64,000 nt of DNA from Metarhizium brunneum (GCF_013426205.1 NC_089422.1:2852001-2916000), one strand, 5' to 3'. Shown: positions 10,505 to 22,775, numbered from the stretch's first letter. Made by a program: numbers and translations. The notes: generated by a model not told the origin, from the letters alone.

Positions 10505-12220
10505 CTACAAGGCACCCCAAACGCCGAGGGTCCAGTTTGTGTGATGGCCTCCAGTTCCTCTGATGGTGCCCATACTTTGCCGCTGCTGGTTCTTGAAATC
10601 AACATCACACGGACGAGATGCTCCGTTTGCGCCTTGCTGCAACCACAGCTCCCTATCTATGGTGGCCAAGGCTGGAATTTTCAACTGACACATCAAGCTG
10701 GCACCCGCCCAGGCTCCCAGCGAGTGAATAGCTCGCAGCCGGCCCTGGACCTGGGGCCGTATCGGCCTGTTGCGTGTAATCTTGGCCTCGACTTGGTCTT
10801 CTTGGGAATCTGTCGTTCCCGATTCCGACCGCAACCCATCAGAATCGTCACCGCCGGACTCTGACGTCCCAACAGAGGAGGTGCTTGACCTTTGGAGGCT
10901 AGCCTTGCGTTGGGCTCTGCGGCCGTTTCGCAAGGCCTCGACGCTTTGGCCAAACACAGGCTCCCAACCCCTTCGTTCAACAATGCTCGTAATCTCGTCC
11001 AAAATTCTCTCCTTTACACCTAGAATATTCGAACAGCCCCCGGTGAAAATGATTCGAGACATGCAGACTGCCCTGACGTCAACAGGCAGCTGAAGCAGGT
11101 GCTGATATACAAGCAGGTGGAGGGGCAGTTCGTGGTCATCAAAGGTGGTCCGAGCTGCTGAAGGGTCGAAAAATGAATCATCGCAGACATCGGCAAGCTT
11201 ATTGAAGGGTATGTGGATAGTTGAGGGAGGGTTTGTTGATCGAAGTGGCACTTCGGCTATGCCGCTCGGCTGATTTGACTCTCCTTCATTTTCGTCCTGC
11301 TCCTCCACCGTGTCCAACTGAGTAGACTGTCTCTGAGATGACTTGAAGGCCGAGGGTCGACACCACATGAGTCGACACAGTATTTCCTCGCACTCTTCAA
11401 AAGCCACGGCTCTGTCTTCTGATTCGTCGTCTCCTGCAGAAGGGATCAAGGCATGAAGCAGTTTGTATAGCGCATCATTAAGACTCCTGCCACCCCTGAC
11501 AGTCCTCGAGCTTTTCACTTCCCTGTATTCGTAAACACTGGTCACGGCAGTTTCGTTCCAGCCCATGTCCACGATCAATGCTGACCGTACGCCGGCTCCC
11601 ACAGTTACCATTGTGGGAGTCGACATGAGAGAGATGATTGGGGTTTGGAAGTTGGTGAACAAGGTGTCCAATACAGAAGATAGAAGAGGAAGTGGAACAG
11701 CCGAATCCAGGACAAGACCAAGTCGTCTCGGCCTAGAGTCAATGAGCAGAAACCTAGACACACACAATGAGCACTTGTTCAATCGTCATGCCATCACCGC
11801 ACGCTACCTTGTAAATGCTTCTCGCAACAGTCGGTCAAGCTTGTCTCGAAACAAGCCCAAGTCGACATCGCGCACGTCATAACGCCATATTTCGTGATCG
11901 GCGGCCCATTTCCTCGAAGGACCCGAAGCCGGTTCCTGCCAGGCTCGAAAATCACCAACTCGCCGTTGCTGTCCTGGTCCACATGACAGGCAGGCTTTAG
12001 GCAAGGAGTCGCCTGCAAAGCCAGCTCGAATATAACGCGAGCCGATCTCGAGAAGTACAAAATCGTCTTCTGCACGGATCGTTGATGGCGACCCAAATGA
12101 GGATGTGACGGTCCTTGGCGGGGTGTGAGGCGTTGATGTACTGGCCGGCGCTTGTGACGTCCCTGATCTTATCGTGGCCACGCTCCTGTGCGCGAGCGTA
12201 GTGCTTGCGCCAGAAGACAT
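10505..12220 (-). CDS. actin-related protein, Arp10/Arp11-like (dynactin)
   Basis: Exon 1 is 12220-11808 and exon 2 is 11753-10505; the intron has a GTAGCG donor and TAG acceptor and restores an Arg codon, giving 553 residues. The first ~50 residues are Ser/Thr/Pro-rich. The actin fold starts at LLEIGSRYIRAGFAGDSLPK, the phosphate-1 region of actins. The second half has DMGWNETAVTSVYEYRE (phosphate-2-like) and IIFTGGCSNILGVKERILDE, the adenosine-binding region. Insertions in between are acidic and Ser-rich. The degenerate actin core fits fungal Arp10 (Neurospora ro-7 product), a pointed-end subunit of dynactin used for nuclear movement and retrograde transport. The Arp assignment rests on overall pattern, so another divergent Arp is possible. 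Confidence 0.75.
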
Positions 12221-12576
12221 GGCTGGGGATGCAGATGCAGGTTAATTTTTAAGAGTGAATTCCAATTCGGCTCGGTGCTGTAAGACGACCAAGCTCATCA
12301 CCAAAGGCGTGGACCAACCAGCGCCGGCTCAGGCGATAGATATGCACTTAGTGAATGTGGTACCTACATAAGCGGGCTGCAGTGACGGACCAGTTGACCC
12401 CTGATCAAATGCTTCCTGCCGCCTGTGTGGCCTCTGGGGTCGGCCCACAAAGTCAACAATGGCAGGCGTCGCTGAGGCGACGTGGGGCATTTGGCTCATC
12501 AATCACCTCGACCCCCGATTCTCCAACTGCAGCCACGCAAATCAAATGCCAATTTTGGGAACAATGCCGACCTGGA
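12221..12576. promoter_or_regulatory. shared upstream region of Arp10-like and GEN1 genes
   Basis: 356 bp between divergent start codons (12220 minus and 12577 plus). No other gene fits. The short distance suggests a bidirectional promoter; no specific element is recognised. Confidence 0.5.
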
Positions 12577-14991
12577 ATGGGCATCAAAGGGTGCATAATG
12601 CCCCCAATCCTATATTCCTGCGCATAGCTAACTGGCTGAAGTATTTACAAAGAGCTCGGTCCGGGCAAGCGGATCTCGCTCTCCAAGCTTGCCGCTGATA
12701 GCTTGGAGTCGGCAAACCGACCGTATCGCATTGCTATTGACTTTGCAATATGGCACTTCCAGACACAGGCTGCACAAGGTCTGCACACCCGCCTCGCTAC
12801 ATATAGTCTGGCATAGCCATGACTCATCATGCTGACCTATCCAGGTGGTACCAATCCGGCATTGAGGACTCTGTTCTATCGCCTAGTTCGACTCCTCGGG
12901 ACCCCAATACAACCAATCTTTGTGTTTGATGGGTCAAATAAGCCCATGTTTAAACGAAACAAACGATCAGGACGAGGCGACGGCGCTACAACGGCAGCGG
13001 CGAAGCACCTGATACGATTGTTCGGATTTCCTACCCATGATGCCCCCGGCGAAGGAGAAGCGGAATGCGCCCTCCTCCAGCGACACGGAATAGTTGATGC
13101 TGTTCTCAGCGAAGACGTCGACACAATAATGTTTGGATGCACAAAAACACTCCGTAATTGGTCTTCCGAAGGGAAAACTTCCACAGCACCAACCCATGTT
13201 TCTCTATACGACGTTGGGGACATGGCGTTGGGAGACCTAGGTCTTGATCGTGAAGGCATGGTGTTAGTTGCATTAATGAGCGGCGGTGACTATCTTCCAG
13301 ACGGAGTACCCGGATGTGGTGTAAAAGTAGCCTGTGAGGCGGCCAAAGCTGGCTTTGGAAAATCAGTTTGCCGTCTAAAGGTATCCGATAAAGACGGTAT
13401 ACAAGCATGGCGGAATTCTCTACGGCATGAGTTACAAACCAACGAAAAAGGCTATTTCAGAACGAAGCACAAGGCGTTAACGATACCAGAAGACTTCCCC
13501 AACATCGAAGTCCTGCGCTACTACACCCACCCAATAGTGTCTTCCGAATCCAGTATTGAGGCTATTCGTCAAACAATGGAGCAAAAGCACGTATTTCATC
13601 TAACCGCATTGCGCGAGTTTACGCGAGAGAATTTCGACTGGGACTACCGTATAGGGGCTGTCAAGTTTGTCCGAGTTCTAGGACAGGCAATGCTTGTTCG
13701 CGACTTGGCCAATTCCCAAATTGCCGCCCAGCATGTTAAACGCATTTCTGGGCGACGAACACACTTTAGCACAGATGGCACACCCGAATTACGCTTGGCC
13801 TTTATCCCTGAGGAAGTTGTCCCCATTGATTTGGCGAAAGAAGTTGACGAAACTGTCAATCCTGGCCGAACAGGATTGGCGTTGAACAGCGACGATGAGT
13901 TCGACACTCCTGAGGGCGTCCCTACCATTAACGCACCAAAACTGTTTGACATTTCCAAACCCGATCTCGCCTGGGTGCTGGAAGGCTTGGTGAAAAATTC
14001 CGCCTCCGACGTTTTCCAAGAATGGCAATTGAAAGAACAGGCCAAGGCTGTCCGACGATCTCCTACAAAGACAAAGAAAAAAGCTGGTATAACCAAAGCT
14101 CTCAAAGGCTCCGATATGCCTCGAGGCTCACTTGACAAGTATGTCACAGCCACAAAGGCAGCTCTTGCTAGCAACCAAGGTTCTTCCAAAGCTCTTGAGC
14201 CAAGTTCATCACTCCACAAGAGCCTTGCGCGTCCCAAAGCCACGCCGAGCATAAGTAAGCAATCCTCGTCCTCGCCTACGAGGAGTCCGAAAACAGCGGC
14301 AACCATTGAGGTAATCGACAGCTCACCAGTCATGCCTAGATCCCCCAGGAGGCAACCAGACGCGATCTATATTTCATCAAGTCCCCCAGCGCCGGCATCC
14401 CGTTCTCCTCCTGCATCTCCTTCCCCGTCAGGTTCAGTTTGTAGTACGGCTTCCAAAATCCCACAGTCTCAAGAGGTTCCCGAATCAATACGCTCAATTC
14501 TTCAGGCGAGCCATTGCTCTAAGAGCCTGAAAAATCCACTTCAACGGCAAAGACAACATCAGGAGCCTAAAACGAACAGCTTGACGTTGAAACAGTCTTC
14601 TATGGAACTGTTTCTCAGTAAATCCAAGAGGAAAGCCACCGAAAAGCGAGTAATACTGATGAACAAGGAAGGGGAAGGGGAAGGGGGAATAAATTCCGAC
14701 TCGGACTTGGAATCAATATCAGCGCTAGCACGGTCTCCCTCACCTATTCAGCCAGTCTTAAATCAGGAGACGGCTGCAGTTGGCCAGGGGGCGTCATGTT
14801 CGAGGGGACCGGGGCCATCACCAAAGAACAAGCTTTTTAGGGCAAGGCTTTCAGGTTCCGGCTTTTTCGAGGAAGTCGAATTAGATGAAGAAGAGCGCAA
14901 TGCGGAATTAAATACAAAGTTGAGCAGAAAGGGAGCCGCCGTTCGGTGGAGTGATGTGTCAATCATTGATTTGACAGCCACTGATAAATAG
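12577..14991 (+). CDS. Holliday junction resolvase, GEN1/Yen1 (XPG/Rad2 family)
   Basis: Three exons: 12577-12590 (14 nt), 12642-12778 and 12845-14991, joining to 765 residues. The short exons supply the N-terminus MGIKGIYKELGPGKR, which the XPG family requires and which the large third exon lacks. The first catalytic Asp lies in RIAIDFAIW (exon 2). The I-region follows with EGEAE (about 120-124), EDVD (141-143) and GGDYLPDGVPGCG, the acidic cluster and helix-hairpin region. These enzymes cut four-way junctions symmetrically to finish recombination repair. The C-terminal ~350 residues are Ser/Pro/Lys-rich and probably regulatory, with short SSP-type phosphorylation sites. Intron 2 uses the rare donor GTCTGC. 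The gene is divergent from the Arp10-like gene. Confidence 0.92.
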
Positions 14992-16039
14992 CGAGCATAA
15001 GGCATGGGTTTATACTTGTATAATCATATTCATGGGGGATCATGTACGATAATGTGAGAGAATATAAGCTGGAGGCCATGTGTCTCTATACGGCCCATAT
15101 CGCTACTTCTTTCACTACACAATGCGTGCTTCTGCGTGACGGTACTGGATTCCTACCTTTTGCGGTTAAACCATCCCGGTAGAAGAGGGTGTATCCAGCG
15201 TGTGCAGTATTCTTGTTTTGCTGAGTGAATTTACCAAGACACGACGGCGCAGAGAGGCGTCTATTACATACTCTCTCGCATCGGCAGTCAGAGCCCCTTT
15301 GTATTTGCCGCTTGGCAGTCCGCACATGCGTGTTTGATGCTACAGTATGACAGTTGCTTCAGGAAGTCAACGGTTGGCCTCTGCCAATGATTTGTAACCG
15401 TCATTGTGGTGAATGCAAATGGGACGACGCCTGTTATCTGTGTTCACTATGGCGCGCCGGCTGCCCAGACTTTCTAGTGTTGAATTCTAAGAGGGGGGGA
15501 GGAGCGCCTACACGTTGACTTGTTATACCTGGCATCTCATCGGTGAGGGTGTCAGGTGGCTGGCATCGTGTGAAATACGTCTTACCACCGAGACGAGATG
15601 GTCTTGAGCCAGCTCCTCAGTCTGCCTGGTATGCTGACGAGACGAAATGGCCATCTACCTGATCATCTCGTACTATGGGCCAAGAATGGGCGGGGACAAC
15701 TGGTATTCATGTCACGTCATGTCATATGTCAAAGTTGGTGTCTGGCAATGTCGAGGACACGAGGACGGAGATGAATAACAAGACAGACGAGAGGTCCCTA
15801 CGCGGGTTCACGGCTTGTCCTTTCTTGTATCATGTAGACAATTCGTCAATGTGTATGTACTATTTTGTCTTGACCCTGTTCTTCCTGTAGAATACATTGC
15901 ACGCCCGACACGCCGCGATGCACCGATATCCCATATTTTCCAAACACAGTAGCCCAACGCTATGCACACGTCACTACGCCAAGTGATGCAGAACCTACGG
16001 TATGCTATGCAGTTTTATGCAGAATGACCAACCTCCTCA
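14992..16039. other. convergent intergenic, 1.05 kb
   Basis: Between the GEN1 and Mgs1 stop codons. It holds the 3' flanks of both genes; I see no further gene or structured repeat. Confidence 0.5.
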
Positions 16040-17695
16040 TCAGCCTTCACCCATGACCAGATCAGGGTCGACCTCGGTCCCCAGATCCCTCTCCTCGAGG
16101 AACCTCCGGCCGACGAGCTCCCCGGGGAGATAGGTCTGACGAACCCTGCCGTCGCGGTAGTTCGGAGGATACTTGTACTCGGCGCCGTATCCCATGTCCC
16201 GCATAAGTCGGGTGGGCGCGTTCCGCAGATGCAGCGGCACGGGGAGACTGGCCACGCCCGGCTCGCGCAGCGCCGCGTACGCACTATTCAGGGCCCGGTA
16301 CGCACGCGTGCTCTTTGGCGCGAGACACAGCGCAATGGCGCAGTGGGCCAGCGGGATCCTAGCCTCCGGCATGCCGATTTGCTGCGTGGCCGTGTACGCC
16401 GCCGTCGCCAGGGGCAGGAGGGTGTTGTCCGCCAGGCCGACGTCTTCCGAGGCGATGACGACCATGCGGCGGGCGATGAAGAGGGGGTCTTCGCCAGACT
16501 GCAGCATTCTCGCCAGGTAATACAGTGCTGCGTCGGCGTCGTTGCCCCGCACCGACTTGTGAAAGGCCGAGATGGAATCGTAGTGCTGGTCGCCTCCCCT
16601 GTCGTACACGAGCGTCTTGGTCAGCGACGACTTGATGTCTTCCTTGGTGATGCCCTCGCGCGTGGTCAGCGACAGCGCCACCTCCAGCAGGTTCAGTGCT
16701 GTCCTCGCATCTCCGTCGCTGAACCTGGCCAAGTAGCCCATCATTTCGTCGTCTATCAGCGGCGTCGGCGGGTACACCGCTTCCTCGGCCTCTCTGGCTC
16801 TCTTCAGAATACCCGTAATGTCTTGTTCGGTGAGCGACCGCAGCGTAAACGTGCGGCACCGGGACAGCAGCGCATTGGCGACTTTGAAGGACGGGTTTTC
16901 CGTCGTCGCCCCTATCAGTGTGACCGTCCCCGCCTCGACGGGCTTGAGAAACACATCTTGCTGCGCCTTGTTGAAGCGATGTATCTCGTCGCAGAATATG
17001 ATTGTCCTGCGGCCCGTGAGAGCCAGTTCGTTGGCGGCTTCTTGGAACAGCTTCTTGCATTCGGACACGCCCGTGCTCGTGGCGTTGAGCTCGATGAAGC
17101 GACTCCCGACCATGTGGGCTATACATCTCGCGATGGTGGTCTTGCCAGTGCCCGACGCACCCCAGAGTATCATGGACGGGACGCGATTTGTCTCTATGAG
17201 GCCTCGTAATACGCCGTTGGGCCCTACAAGATCCTGCCCGCACACGTCGTCGAGCGTCGTGGGCCGCATCCTCTCGGCCAGGGGAGCTGAGCGTTGCGTC
17301 TTGGCCCTCTTTGAAACTTGCCCGTCTTCTTCCTGTCCGTTCACCACGCCATTTTTTTTGGCCTTCTGGTCGACAGCCGAGAGGCCGGAGCCCTCGTTCC
17401 CGGCACCGGGTCCTTCATCGAAGCTACGCTTCTTCCCAATGATGGGCGGGAACGTCCCATTCACAAGAGGGGCCAATGCCTTGCCATCGGAGTGTATTCG
17501 TTTCGGCGCGGGCGTTGAGAAGAAACTCGACGCACTGCGCTTCTGCTGGGAGGGCGTATGAGAAGTTCCGTTTTGCTGCGACGTGGGTGGCGAAGGGTCC
17601 TTGTCGGCGATGAAGCTTGTGCAGCCAGAGTCGATGTGGCTATTGATTTCGGACGATTTGACGGGTTTGTTGCATATGGGACAGTCGACTGCCAT
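16040..17695 (-). CDS. mgs1: Mgs1/WRNIP1/RarA-family AAA+ ATPase
   Basis: Single exon, 551 residues. Residues 5-25 form a UBZ-type zinc finger (CPIC, then H and C at 20 and 25), which binds ubiquitin. A Ser/Lys-rich linker follows. The AAA+ core has Walker A GASGTGKTT at 179-187, Walker B IIFCDEIHR with D236/E237, sensor-1 GATTENPSF, and arginine-finger region SRCRTF. The C-terminal part (YYLARMLQSGEDPLFIARRM, ASEDVGLAD) is the RarA/Mgs1 oligomerisation domain. The protein acts at stalled replication forks and binds ubiquitinated PCNA. All key residues are intact, and length matches yeast Mgs1 and human WRNIP1 well. Confidence 0.95.
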   Translation of the reverse strand: MAVDCPICNKPVKSSEINSHIDSGCTSFIADKDPSPPTSQQNGTSHTPSQQKRSASSFFSTPAPKRIHSDGKALAPLVNGTFPPIIGKKRSFDEGPGAGNEGSGLSAVDQKAKKNGVVNGQEEDGQVSKRAKTQRSAPLAERMRPTTLDDVCGQDLVGPNGVLRGLIETNRVPSMILWGASGTGKTTIARCIAHMVGSRFIELNATSTGVSECKKLFQEAANELALTGRRTIIFCDEIHRFNKAQQDVFLKPVEAGTVTLIGATTENPSFKVANALLSRCRTFTLRSLTEQDITGILKRAREAEEAVYPPTPLIDDEMMGYLARFSDGDARTALNLLEVALSLTTREGITKEDIKSSLTKTLVYDRGGDQHYDSISAFHKSVRGNDADAALYYLARMLQSGEDPLFIARRMVVIASEDVGLADNTLLPLATAAYTATQQIGMPEARIPLAHCAIALCLAPKSTRAYRALNSAYAALREPGVASLPVPLHLRNAPTRLMRDMGYGAEYKYPPNYRDGRVRQTYLPGELVGRRFLEERDLGTEVDPDLVMGEG

Positions 17696-18514
17696 GGTCC
17701 ATTGGCTCTGGTTCGAGCGGTATCAGCGGAGGTAGCGCTAGTATGTTTGGTGGCAATGGTCGGGTGTAGTTGGTTTGGACTTGGCAGATTTATTTGCAAA
17801 AAGCGCGAAGACGCGAATCGCACATGCGAGTTTAAGTGATGTGACGCGCTGTCTGGTGGCTTGGTGGTGCACATGTGCTCAGCTACAAGCACGGGTATTA
17901 GCGGGGCCACGGGTGTCAATTGGGGGAACCTGGGGCATGCCACCAGCACTGAGACGTCAAGCAAGACTGGAGGAGGCACAATCCCATCATTATTATTCTT
18001 TTATTATTTTTATCAACTCTTTTTTTATCAACTTCATATTTCTGATGTGGATGCTCATGCAGTAGCCATGGCCATTAGCCATCTCACCATCTATCTAGTA
18101 CGAGTCTCCTAACCCGTACGTCCCACCACCACAGCTGACAACTCGACTTCATATCATTGTGTGGTCAGCTTCCATGTGCCGAGGCATGCAGGTACGCAAA
18201 GCCTTAACGTTGCACAGCAAATGAGATAAAATGAGCTGAATTTCCAAAGTTGGAGTCTGTAAGTGTATTACTACCCACCGCCTCTCGCTGTCAACCCATG
18301 TACCACTGCCGCCTCCCAAACGTATGTTTGTTAGCCCTATCAAGTTAAAGCTTGTAGCATAAAACTCCATCAAGTACACCCAAAACGCCGTATCTCATGC
18401 ATGCAAGTCATACTATATAGCCTCCTCCATGCAACTGATCACTTGATGGCCTCACTCTTCCCGTAACACTGCCTCCAGCCCCAAGATTCTATCTATATAC
18501 ACAATTCGCTGGCT
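17696..18514. other. intergenic, 0.8 kb
   Basis: Upstream region of mgs1 and 3' flank of pcf11, both minus-strand genes. A T-rich block lies at 17990-18045. No gene seen. Confidence 0.5.
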
Positions 18515-20790
18515 TTACATTGACGTCTTCAAAGTCCGAATCTTCGGCGACGAAATGGCGTTTTCGGCCTTCCTTTTGCCCAAAACAGGCTCGGGTGTTC
18601 GCCGGGAGGGACCAGGAGTGCCTTCACGGTCTCTCGTGGCTTCAGCGTGGCACGACGCATGGTACGCTCGGTTGCCCACGAGGACAGCGTCCAGCCAAAC
18701 CCATTCTTGCGCCGTGTCGAGCCACTTGTTTTCGAACCTCTCTTGGCAGATTGGGCAAACGTTGTTGATGCCGCTCGCGGGATCCGGCACGGGGATATAC
18801 TTGGGTCCCTTGTTCGCTTCTGATGCCTGCCCAGCACCGTCGTCGGGTGCCGGAATGTGATCCGAGTCTACTGTCTCGCGAGAGCGAAGCCAATCCTGGA
18901 TATCGTCTTAGTAACTCCATCGCAACCTCACTCGAGCTATTCCTTCCAACATACCTGATAATCCACGTACCAACTTCGGTGCGTACCCCTCTTCTCGGCT
19001 TCTGTTGTTCTCTGGTGAACACGAAAATGCCAGTCCATGTGAGCCATCTTCTTTCGCTTTCCCTCCTCATCCGTCTTGAATCGTCGTCCACATTGCGAGC
19101 AAGGCGGACCGAGGTTATCATAGAGAGCAGCAACAGTACTGGGGCGGAATCTAGAGCTTGTTAGATTTCATGTGATGCGAAAATAGAGGGGGAATTGTAC
19201 CGCTGTAGGAATTACGTACTGTTGTTTTAATGACGTCGAGTCTAGGACGGGGCCATTGAGACCATCAAGTCCCTGTTGGCTGGCTGCTGCCTTTGCCGAA
19301 GCCAATATGCTGGAAATGTTCAGAGGTAGTATTGACTGAGGCGGCGGCGGCGGAGGAGGAGTGGCGACAACTGGTACACCACTACTTGGAGGTGTAGCAG
19401 ATGGTATCATGCCTGCTTGACGAAGTCGTTCCAGCAAGGACATCGGATTCTGAGGAGGAGGCTTCGGTGTTTCTGCATGGGTCGGAGGTGGCGATCGGAT
19501 GGGAGCATTAGGAAATGGGGCCGCAGGAGTGGCATTCTGTGATGCTGCCGCCTGCCTAGCCATGAGTGCTGCCATTGCTCCTGGTCCCAGGAGAGAATCG
19601 AGCGTTACTTGAGGCTTCTGCTCAGGCACCGAGGCTGGGACTGGAGTTACAGGCGCAGGATGAGATGGTGGGTGGCCTTGAGGGGGCACATACCCAGGAA
19701 CTGGCGTCGAGTTCTGGGATGGCGTTGCCTTCATCGTCACGGCAGCAAGTTCAGTTACTTTGTTTTTAATAAGCTCCAGCTGATCAGGTGGCAAACTAGT
19801 ATTGCGCACAACGCCTTGAAGATCGAGCAGGGCTTTTAGTCTGTTTTGAACACTATTATCATTTGGGTTCTGTGCGAACTCTGCCCTCATGGCAACAATC
19901 AAATTCTGAATGTCATTGCTCAACGTTTCTACACTTATTCCAGCCAGTGTCCCCGCCCCTGCAGACCCATATGGTCCGGAGAGGAGCGGTTGGAAAGAGG
20001 CCGGTATAGAGCCATGTGGTTGAGGAGTTGAGGAGCTGGGGAGGAACTAGGCGGTGCATAGTCAGCAATGAAATCTTTTGTGTAGAATGGAGCCAGGAGG
20101 CTTCTTACCTGCTGTTGTTGGCCGGGGTATGGCGCCTCGCCGGGTCTGCTGCCATTGGGATAGCCATATTGCTGCGCAGGATACGGGCCAGCCGGACCAC
20201 CAGGCTGCCCTCGCATGCCGGGAGGCGTAGGTGTGTTCCGGTGAGGTATCATGGCAGAGCGTGGTCGCCCAGGGATGGCTCCCGGTTGCGGCATCGTCGC
20301 GGCTCTGGCCTTCATAAGGGCATTCTCTATTGGACGAACCAGTTCGTGCGAGAAGACAGGGCGCGTGTCCATTGATCCAGGAACAGGATCCTTCCAAGTC
20401 TTGAGCATTTCTTCCATCTTCCTCCGTACGTTGTTGTCGACCACGGCATATGATTCCATAAATGTTTTGAATAGATTTCGACCAAAGTACAATGTGTATG
20501 GCGTGCCGACATTCTTCACAATAGAGTCGAGCACGTAGAGGGCGGGCAATTTTTTCGTCGGGGGTGCCTAACGGTGGGTTAGTTATGCAACTCAACACGA
20601 TACGTCGTTTGCTTCATGTGTAGATTTATACCTTCAGAATATGTTGTTGAAGAACCTCGGCAATGGCCAGGGCGTGTTCCGTATTTTCTCTCGCAATCAC
20701 GGTCAAGTTGCTAATCTCGAACCTCATGTTGGAAGAGAGATCTTCCAGAGCATGGCGGTAGTCCTCCGCAACCTCGTCGGCTTCCGACAT
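18515..20790 (-). CDS. pcf11: mRNA cleavage and polyadenylation factor Pcf11
   Basis: Five exons on the minus strand: 20790-20632, 20567-20109, 20046-19220, 19150-18955, 18895-18515, joining to 673 residues; all four introns are GT-AG. Residues 1 to about 135 form a CID domain that binds the RNA polymerase II C-terminal tail (MSEADEVAEDYRHALEDL start; LPALYVLDSIVKNVG; RNLFKTFMESY). The middle is Pro/Gln-rich with a helical NDIQNLIVAMRAEF segment. Exon 4 holds zinc finger 1 (CSQCGRRF then HMDWHFRVH), and exon 5 holds zinc finger 2 (CPICQERF), which flank the Clp1-binding region in this family. Pcf11 is a subunit of cleavage factor IA and couples 3'-end processing to termination. The exon 3/4 and 4/5 joins are confirmed by the uninterrupted zinc-finger sequence. 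Confidence 0.93.
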
Positions 20791-21911
20791 GACTGAAGCT
20801 GAATTGAAGAGATCTTAACTAATTACCAACTGTTCTTCACCCTTTATCTGCCTATTGGGGAAATCAAACTGGGCCGTGGCAATGTCGTTCTCAAACCTGG
20901 ACCAAGCCGCCGTACCGGGCAGCGTACTTGGACCCAGGGGTAGGAAACAAAAAACAGGGCAAGAAACCAAGCACGGGGGAATATTTCTTCTAAGGTGTTA
21001 AATTTTTTATATCCAGAGATTCCCTCCTGGGTGCATCCACCCTTGCCAACAACAATCAGTCGCCTGCCTGACCTGGTGCGACCTTTCAAGTACCACAGAC
21101 AGATGTATCGCAGTCGGACATACTTCAGAGGATGCTAAACGCTGCAAGTGTCCCTCTAAGGAGAGGTTTTACCGACAGAATTTGTATCCAGGACCTTCAG
21201 AATCGTTCGTTGCTCATGAAGTGTTCAAAGACGACCGGCAAGTTGTTGTCTGGCGAATCGCGGTAGGGGACAATCAGGCAAAATCAGTTACAGGGTGCGC
21301 TAAGCAGAATATGGAGACGTATGTCGTTATTTAAGGGCGTCAACGAGTCGCTTTGTTCATACGCACGGCGAGGTCGATTTGTGTTGGGTTTGAGGATAGC
21401 TTGTTCAAGGGCAGCTCCCTGGAAAGAAAGGGCTTTTGGTCGTCGTCCTTTTGGCAATGAGGCACGGGTCACGGGTCACGTGTCACGGCGCCGAGCAAAA
21501 TCGGTTAGGCTCAATGGTGCAGAACTGCACGTCAGCCATGCAACCAGGCTTCTTTACTCGTCAATGTGCCATCATCCACAATGTTTGATTTGAGGAGCAA
21601 ACACAAGATAACAAAGGACATCAAGGCTTTGTTTGACGACCATCAACTAATCAGAAGGCACGTTCACATTGAACCACACTTGTCCCCTTCTTTACAGACC
21701 ACAGGAAATATTTTTTCTATGTTGCAATTACTTGTCTATATCCAGCCTTGAATTGCGGAAAACAAAAGGGAAACAAATGACTAGCCGGATTTCCGTGAGT
21801 CCGGGGTATACTTCAAAAAAACAAGAAGAAGAAAAAAAGTCAAGTTAGGGACGCCTCCAACGCCAATTCTGACGTCCATTGTTGTAGTGTACAAAGGCAC
21901 TCATTCAATTC
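20791..21911. other. intergenic, 1.1 kb
   Basis: Upstream region of pcf11 and 3' flank of the four-TM protein gene. No gene seen. Confidence 0.5.
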
Positions 21912-22775
21912 TTAGATCCGATTCGGGTCGGGATCCGAATACAGATCCGAATACATACTGCTGCTCCCAGAGTCTGTGTTGTTGTGCATCGGGTGCATGA
22001 CAGTGGGAGGTCGCCGAAGCCCCGGCATGACGGGACTAAAACGGTCCTTTTCACTATGACCTCTTTCAACATCGATGACAGGGGCGCTGATTTCGGGTCG
22101 GGCGGACTCCTTTTTCTTGCTGAACAGAGTCGTGGCCTTATCCGTGAAGCGAGTGAAGCACCCGGCCTTTGCGCCTTGTTTTCCGTACTGGTCTGTGTAA
22201 GTGGATGCGTAGGCCGGTGGAGATTGTCGACGGCCTTTGGCCAAGGCGCCGTTGGCACGAACATCGCGGGAGGTAATGCCTTCTTTTCCATTTCGCCACA
22301 CAAAGGAGCACACAATGTTCGTTACGCCAAAGATAAAGGCAAGAACCCCAGCCGCAAGGGTAAGCTTGAGAAAGGGGGCCGCGACTTTCTCGCTATCCAT
22401 GGCCGGCGTGTTGAGGTTACCGAAGATATTGCACCCCAGCAGGAGCATAATACTTCCCAGCCATGCTACGCCGTGCACGTCGGACAGCACTGGCCAAGAT
22501 GATACGAAGTAGCGTTTGACTGCTTTGAACACGGGGAACTCGGAAAAAAGGAGGATGAGGCAGATGATGGAGTTGCAGCAGAGTGAGGCGCACTCAAACA
22601 CAAAGTAGGTACGCGATTTGTCCACGTTGAGGATGAAAACCCAGTACGCTACACCCATTGTGGCGAGAGTGATGACGGTGCAAAGGCGAAGGATTTGCAG
22701 AACAATAATTCCCACGGCGTTGTCACCCGCATTAGCGGCAGCAGGGCAGAAGATTTTGACGATTTTGGACCACAT
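21912..22775 (-). CDS. four-transmembrane fungal membrane protein of unknown function
   Basis: Single exon, 287 residues from the ATG at 22775 (MWSKIVKIF). An in-frame ATG at 22829 would add 18 polar residues and is less likely because the membrane domain starts almost at once. Four hydrophobic helices occupy the first ~180 residues: around IIVLQILRLCTVITLATMG, YFVFECASLCCNSIICLILL, GVAWLGSIMLLLGCNIFGNL and LTLAAGVLAFIFGVTNIVCS. The remaining ~110 residues are basic then Ser/Asp/Pro-rich, probably cytosolic and phosphorylated, ending in an acidic DPDPNRI tail. The arrangement fits a family of uncharacterised Pezizomycotina membrane proteins. No function is suggested by the neighbours. Confidence 0.75.
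   Translation of the reverse strand: MWSKIVKIFCPAAANAGDNAVGIIVLQILRLCTVITLATMGVAYWVFILNVDKSRTYFVFECASLCCNSIICLILLFSEFPVFKAVKRYFVSSWPVLSDVHGVAWLGSIMLLLGCNIFGNLNTPAMDSEKVAAPFLKLTLAAGVLAFIFGVTNIVCSFVWRNGKEGITSRDVRANGALAKGRRQSPPAYASTYTDQYGKQGAKAGCFTRFTDKATTLFSKKKESARPEISAPVIDVERGHSEKDRFSPVMPGLRRPPTVMHPMHNNTDSGSSSMYSDLYSDPDPNRI

Noticed and set aside
17461..17979. 172-codon minus-strand frame overlapping the mgs1 start
   Set aside because: It runs in a different frame through the mgs1 N-terminal linker and its upstream region; mgs1 itself explains the coding signal.
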